NCBI GenBank assembly: GCA_049975385.1
Contig: JBNGDO010000170.1
Coordinates: 1 to 10,364 of the forward strand
Reading direction: 5' to 3'
Source: DSWT01 sp049975385
GTDB lineage: Bacteria; Chloroflexota; Anaerolineae; B4-G1; SLSP01
Length of the DNA: 10,364 bases
Shown: positions 8,001 to 10,364 of the stretch, in pieces
How the letters are laid out: each line of letters begins with the position of its first letter
Numbering within the stretch: the first letter of the stretch is position 1
Notes under the pieces: model-generated
The model's input: the letters and a program-made list of their open reading frames with translations, nothing else
The model's database searches: none
Told to the model about the DNA's origin: nothing
Made by a program: the position numbers and the translations under genes

Positions 8001-8865
8001 AACAGGCGTGCAAGTCCGCGATGTAGTCCCAGCGCAGCAGGAAATTGAGCAAGCGGCTGCGGTCGTTGCTACGTAATTCCGGCGTCTGCGCCGGCGTGAG
8101 GCCGAGTCCGGCAAGAATGGAGGGGGATGCGTCAGTCATAAAACCTCCTGGTGTGATTCGGTATTCGTAATCCGGCACAGTGTGCACGCCAACGACGAGC
8201 GGCCAATATTCGCCCTTCCACAGGCGGCTGAGGCCGATGACGAGGTAGAGCGATTGGCAGCCAAGCTGCTCGAAGAGCGCATCACGGCCTAGCGTCAGGC
8301 GGCGCTCCCCCTCACCCAACCACGTCCGGCCCAGGTCACGCCAGCGCAGATCGGTCACCATGACGCCGCGCTGAGAGGCCGCGCGCGGATGATCGGGGAT
8401 GCCAAACAGTGTGAACCCCATGCGCGCCTCGTACTTTCCGGAATCCGGATCCAGCGTGAATTCGGCCCATACGCGCTCCGGCTGCACCAGGCAGAGCGAG
8501 CGGGTTTGGTGGACCAGCACATCCTCCGGCGCGCGGTCAAGGCGCGATGCGAGGAAACTTGCGCGGCGATCACCTTCGAGACGCCGCAACAGCCGGGGAC
8601 GCGGATGTACGAAGTCGGCGCGCCAGTCTTCGACGTGCGGGGGATCGGGGCGTGGCGCGACGAGGTTCAACGCGATCACGTCGCAGCAGCGGAAGGCGTT
8701 TCCCTCGGCGTCCGTCATATCGCCGGGCAGCACGGTCTCGAAGTCGCGGACGGGGCGTACCCAGCGCAAGCCCGTCACCGGATCGGGTTCGCGGGTGAAC
8801 CCGGCCACACAGATGCCGCTGCGCATCTGCGTCAAGGCGAGGATGAGAACTTCTTGTTCTGCCAT
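5023..8865 (-). CDS. Dual-OB-like / TPR / RecQ-family ATP-dependent DNA helicase with HRDC domain
   Basis: 1280 aa from the ATG at 8865 (AGGAAGGG just upstream; the longer frame to 8907 starts inside a palindrome). RecQ enzymes are 3'-5' DNA helicases in recombination and fork repair. Residues 5-235: domain resembling the dual-OB family (WVRPV at 35-39, HVEDW, closing YLVIGLSRLWKGEYWPLVVG), possibly nucleic-acid-binding. Residues about 278-436: helical TPR-like repeats, then an Ala/Pro linker. Helicase core from about 530: motif 0 Gln (Q545), TGGGKS 564-569, DEAH 663-666, aromatic loop CVSVWGHDFRPDY, LTATA, FGMGIDKPD and QEAGRAGRDG, all intact. Zinc cysteines C1048, C1065, C1068, C1071 with RecQ spacing, then a winged-helix region, and HRDC at about 1209-1276. 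Usual RecQ length is about 600-720 aa, so the first 530 residues are additional. An internal AGGAGG-ATG at 8139 could start a 1038 aa TPR-RecQ. Two DUF488 genes precede it on the same strand. Confidence 0.92.
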   Translation of the reverse strand: MAEQEVLILALTQMRSGICVAGFTREPDPVTGLRWVRPVRDFETVLPGDMTDAEGNAFRCCDVIALNLVAPRPDPPHVEDWRADFVHPRPRLLRRLEGDRRASFLASRLDRAPEDVLVHQTRSLCLVQPERVWAEFTLDPDSGKYEARMGFTLFGIPDHPRAASQRGVMVTDLRWRDLGRTWLGEGERRLTLGRDALFEQLGCQSLYLVIGLSRLWKGEYWPLVVGVHTVPDYEYRITPGGFMTDASPSILAGLGLTPAQTPELRSNDRSRLLNFLLRWDYIADLHACLDEIIPRNKPLVSLMDLRVQAFLVEGRPAEALPLMQERFVVRPKASLTARSLLARVHLALGDTAAAHAIAQQAVEDGPESLIAWNLLGEVEMARGDVAAAMGAYRHIGERFPDNRTYLLGLVGVYRARNDWVTATAYAVRALRVAEEADIPLTVSQLRSLLDYFRASDDATRVADVEAELARLYDAELNALREALAQRRGVAPTRRRAEAAAPAPTAPAATEFLPTFDQVPVSDEERNTILIAAQRLFGFDKVLPGQMETVACVLRGEDALTILPTGGGKSLCYQLPAFLAESGLTLVISPLIALMKDQVDSLPDGVRERATTINSTLDGDELRRRLEQVAAGDYRLVYAAPERLRQPPFLHTLRRAGISRLVIDEAHCVSVWGHDFRPDYLYIGTAREALGHPPLLALTATAPPRVRRDIVQRLGEMRVIAGDVTRPNLRLSVFYAANNDDKLQHLLAFCKGRTGSGIVYAGTRARCESLAALLRRQGMNAAHYHAGIENRAEVQDDFMAGRTDIVVATVAFGMGIDKPDIRFIVHFVPPNSLEAYYQEAGRAGRDGLPAECLLMYATSDRATLTRRANRDLLPVEFLRSVYAAVRRRLKGQSAGPVAAADLERDLAADELRVRVALSLLEQAGILRRGADLPRSALVLLNRVLDAGAPDGLTMFCQAARLKPGQSLTLDLCEVARQLSLDPGDLEPRLLAWADAGWLTYFPAGRDLCLTLLPPPADAADRVAVLLERYATIQAQRVDEIAAYAQTGRCRHGYLNAYLGGRTIERCTACDNCIVTAPVADAALPDEREQGLTILRALAESHGWGRATLIRLLRGDAKTPDHARGRPGFGMLAFRSVTALGALIDRLEAGGFLQGRTLDHGGVVLEITPAGRKALQDPSALDAMLSPSTPKVSVQRTLTGEVVAAPEPDAALLEELIVWRLALAKQKKVPPYVIFNNQTLEEIARHKPVTPEALEKIKGIGPSKLAHYGETVVELVKAHLEE
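8137..8149 (-). promoter_or_regulatory. Internal ribosome binding site and ATG at the dual-OB/TPR-RecQ junction
   Basis: Minus strand reads AGGAGG (8149-8144), TTTT, ATG (8139-8137), the strongest Shine-Dalgarno in this gene and stronger than that of its annotated start. It lies exactly between the N-terminal dual-OB-like domain and the TPR-RecQ part. The codon at 8160-8158 is CGA, one transition from TGA; such a stop would give a separate 235 aa dual-OB protein ending 18 nt before this ATG, a normal operon spacing. Confidence 0.7.
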
Positions 8866-8880
8866 AACCCTTCCTAAACA

Positions 8881-8950
8881 AACCGCGAATCTCGCTAATC
8901 TACGCAAATCTCTTAAAAATTATTAGCGAAGATTCGCGCAATTCGCGGTT
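8881..8950. repeat. Imperfect inverted repeat with phased AATCT words
   Basis: Arms 8881-8905 and 8926-8950 (25 nt each) pair at 21 of 25 positions around a 20-nt AT-rich loop. AATCT occurs at 8888, 8897 and 8907 (spacing 9 and 10). It fills most of the 101-nt gap between the helicase gene and the second DUF488 gene; without it the genes would be about 31 nt apart. There is no T-run, so it is probably a dispersed repeat rather than a terminator. Confidence 0.78.
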
Positions 8951-8966
8951 AAAGGTTGCAAATTCG

Positions 8967-9404
8967 TCACAAGTGGACGACAGTCACATCCGGCAGGTGG
9001 GCGGCCCAGTGTTCGGCGACGAGGCGGCGGTGGCAGTGCTCCGCTGTCGATTCGGCGCAGAGCAGGCACGGTGACCGGAAACGCGCCAGGATGTCCTGTC
9101 CCACAGCTTCGGCGCGGCGTTCGCGCATCAATGGGAGAAACTGCGCTTCGTAGGCCGACCAGTCGCTGTCCGCCAGATAGGCCGCACGGATTTCGAGCGT
9201 GGGCGCGAGTTCGGGATGATGTTCGTAGGCGATGCCGAAGCCCTCTTGCAACAGAAACGCGAAGTCGTCACGCTTGGTGTAGCCCGCCAGGTGCGACGTG
9301 TTGCGCAGGCGAATGTCGATCACCGCATCCACGCCCGACGCACGCAGTTGGCCGATGAACGTCTCCAGTGATTTTCCTTTGTAGCCGATCGTGTAAACAG
9401 GCAT
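8967..9404 (-). CDS. DUF488 family protein (second copy)
   Basis: 145 aa, a normal length for DUF488, a family of small alpha/beta proteins without a settled biochemical activity. The family signatures are visible: N-terminal TIGYKG (5-10), DIR (30-32) after the second strand, and the conserved C-A-E...C-H-R motif (C116, E118, C124, H125, R126), which may form a metal or catalytic site. The start ATG at 9404 is preceded by AAGGGG with 8-nt spacing. It differs clearly from the neighbouring DUF488 copy: DIRL replaces DVRS, the LGG segment is replaced by HPELAPT, and there is no C-terminal QLSLF. These differences suggest two subfamilies rather than a recent tandem duplication. It lies between the other DUF488 gene and the RecQ fusion gene on the same strand, with a palindrome in each gap. 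A joint function in DNA handling is inferred from context only. Confidence 0.88.
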   Translation of the reverse strand: MPVYTIGYKGKSLETFIGQLRASGVDAVIDIRLRNTSHLAGYTKRDDFAFLLQEGFGIAYEHHPELAPTLEIRAAYLADSDWSAYEAQFLPLMRERRAEAVGQDILARFRSPCLLCAESTAEHCHRRLVAEHWAAHLPDVTVVHL

Positions 9405-9429
9405 GATGTATCCCCTTGGAAATAAGCTC

Positions 9430-9479
9430 GGAACGCGGACATCTTGTCCACCAGCCTGCGGACGGGACGTCCGCGTTCC
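9430..9479. repeat. Inverted repeat between the two DUF488 genes
   Basis: Arms 9430-9449 (ggaacgcggacatcttgtcc) and 9460-9479 pair at 17 of 20 positions, with a 10-nt loop. It fills more than half of the 92-nt gap. It resembles dispersed GGAACGCGGAC-type repeats that I recall from other genomes (not checked). As RNA it would form a strong stem between the two coding regions and could protect or process the message. Confidence 0.8.
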
Positions 9480-9496
9480 ATAACATCAGATTTTCA

Positions 9497-9982
9497 TCAG
9501 AAGAGTGAAAGCTGCTGCGGGATGATCTCTCCGGCGGCGGTCGTGCCGTCCGGCTGGATGTGCCGGACGTCGATCCCGCGCTCCAACAGCGTCTGCGTGA
9601 TGAGCTTGTGACGGTGACACTGATGATAATCGCCTTCGCTGCACATCACGACGAGCGGCTGTTCGCGCGCCAGCTCCAACAACTGCGCGATGCCGTTCTG
9701 GTAGGTCTCGGTCTGCGCCACGCGCTCGTAATCGGGGCGTTCCGCGCCGGGATCGTAGAGCGTGGGATCGGCAGGCCGCCCGCCGAGGCTGTCGCCCATG
9801 CTTTTGTAGGCGATGCCGGCTTCTTGCAGGTCGTGCGCCAGGTCTTCGCGGTTGAACTGCGGCGTCCACCGGCTGTACGGCTGGCTGCGGACGTCCACGA
9901 GCAGGGCAATGTCGAACTTACGCAGTAAATCGACAAATGCGGGTATGGTATGGTCGCTGTGACCGATGGTGTAGACTAGCAA
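9497..9982 (-). CDS. DUF488 family protein with C-terminal sliding-clamp-binding-like motif
   Basis: 161 aa. DUF488 signatures: TIGHSD (5-10), DVRSQPYSR (30-38), a LGGRP segment (66-70), and C114-S-E116...C122-H123-R124 near the end. The protein ends in IIPQQLSLF; the last five residues, QLSLF (157-161), equal the consensus pentapeptide by which bacterial replication and repair proteins dock to the beta sliding clamp (DnaN), here at the free C-terminus where such motifs usually sit. The start codon is TTG at 9982-9980, chosen because GAGGAGGAG lies about 6 nt upstream and the family's conserved N-terminus begins immediately after. It is the first gene of the set, followed by a second DUF488 gene and the RecQ fusion. 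Biochemical function is unknown; a role at replication forks or repair sites is inferred from the motif and the helicase neighbour. Confidence 0.88.
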   Translation of the reverse strand: MLVYTIGHSDHTIPAFVDLLRKFDIALLVDVRSQPYSRWTPQFNREDLAHDLQEAGIAYKSMGDSLGGRPADPTLYDPGAERPDYERVAQTETYQNGIAQLLELAREQPLVVMCSEGDYHQCHRHKLITQTLLERGIDVRHIQPDGTTAAGEIIPQQLSLF

Positions 9983-9996
9983 AGTGCGCTCCTCCT
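9980..9996 (-). promoter_or_regulatory. Ribosome binding site and TTG start of the first DUF488 gene
   Basis: Minus strand carries GAGGAGGAG, then about 6 nt, then TTG. No in-frame ATG lies near the conserved N-terminus, so the TTG is the likely start. Confidence 0.7.
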
Positions 9997-10364
9997 CGAA
10001 AAATGGCGAATTAAGTTTACCTCAAAATGCGGTTGTGCATAGTCGGGACAGCGTTTGGTTTTGTTCGCATTTTATGCTAAACTCACTTTAGAATCTATTC
10101 GAGAATTCACCGGGTGCGGTATGTTGCGCCTAATGAAGGTTAACATTTTAATTCGGCAATCGGGTTCACCGCCCACGCGCGGGCGTCAACGCCCACGCTA
10201 CGGAGCCGCGCCCGCTGAAGCGGGCTTCCGGAAGCCCCGTTTACGGGACGTGGGCCTGTTGCCCGGCGATTGATCGCCGGGCGTGCAGCGGCCAACCATT
10301 ACCGGATTATTTTCGGCTCTACACATATTTGTGGGGTAAAAACAGCGCTGATCCCTATTTTGAC
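9983..10364. other. 382-bp region without a gene, upstream of the DUF488/RecQ set
   Basis: It contains the DUF488 ribosome binding site, an AT-rich stretch at about 10050-10110, the hairpin cluster at 10171-10282 and an unremarkable tail. The promoter of the minus-strand set should lie here, probably in the AT-rich stretch. I see only weak -10-like hexamers (for example CATAAA on the minus strand near 10075) and no matching -35, so I call no promoter. A 72-codon plus-strand frame (10055-10273) runs into the hairpins and looks non-coding. Confidence 0.5.
10171..10282. repeat. Cluster of nested hairpins (branched palindromic repeat)
   Basis: Several perfect stems stand side by side: gcccgc/gcgggc with TGAA loop (10210-10225), the 16-bp palindrome gggcttccggaagccc (10222-10237), cccg/cggg with TTTA loop (10236-10247), and gcccggcga/tcgccgggc with TTGA loop (10261-10282). 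An outer stem gcccacg/cgtgggc (10191-10197 with 10249-10255) encloses the first three, and a short gccc/gggc pair lies at 10171-10184. The layout resembles a dispersed repeat or a folded RNA element. No protein-coding pattern is seen. Confidence 0.75.

Noticed and set aside
8866..8907. Longer start for the helicase gene (14 extra codons)
   Set aside because: The extra codons lie partly in the palindrome 8881-8950 and lack a good ribosome binding site; the ATG at 8865 follows AGGAAGGG and begins the conserved-looking strand LILALTQMRSG.
10055..10273. 72-codon plus-strand frame near the right end
   Set aside because: Its second half is composed of the hairpin repeats and there is no ribosome binding site; likely non-coding.

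Overview
The window is about 60% G+C with seven protein-coding genes, all on the minus strand, so transcription runs from high to low coordinates. No rRNA, tRNA, CRISPR array, integrase or transposase gene is visible. The GC level, the strong AGGAGG-type ribosome binding sites, the type of small membrane protein and above all the density of different palindromic repeats between genes suggest a chromosomal segment of a Chloroflexota-like bacterium. This placement is an inference from resemblance; no marker gene confirms it.

Right part (about 5023-9982), a nucleic-acid cluster: a TTG-started DUF488 protein ending in QLSLF, which matches the bacterial sliding-clamp-binding consensus; then a second, divergent DUF488 protein; then a giant multidomain protein. 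That protein has an N-terminal domain resembling the dual-OB (DuOB) family, then TPR-like helices, a complete RecQ superfamily 2 helicase core with zinc cluster and winged-helix region, and a C-terminal HRDC domain. The seam between the dual-OB part and the TPR-RecQ part still carries an AGGAGG plus ATG, and one codon just before it (CGA) is one transition away from TGA. The 'fusion' may therefore be a recent stop loss between two formerly separate genes, or one gene making two products. The three genes are the best candidate for an undescribed DNA repair or anti-invader module.

Left part (about 54-4864), a redox cluster: an SDR oxidoreductase of the FabG type, a small unrecognised membrane protein (GTG start) preceded by a fragment resembling its own C-terminus, a zinc-dependent alcohol dehydrogenase, and an FAD flavoprotein of the fumarate reductase/L-aspartate oxidase class. 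The redox enzymes could act on one substrate in sequence, but nothing in the sequence identifies it.

Repeats: five of the six gaps between genes hold a repeat, each of a different kind: stem-loops, 9-10 bp phased words, a G-run tract and a 15-bp tandem array. The sixth gap holds the paralogue fragment and a terminator-like hairpin. The 382-bp stretch upstream of the first gene holds a branched cluster of hairpins. One 34-bp perfect hairpin lies inside the flavoprotein gene and is translated in frame.
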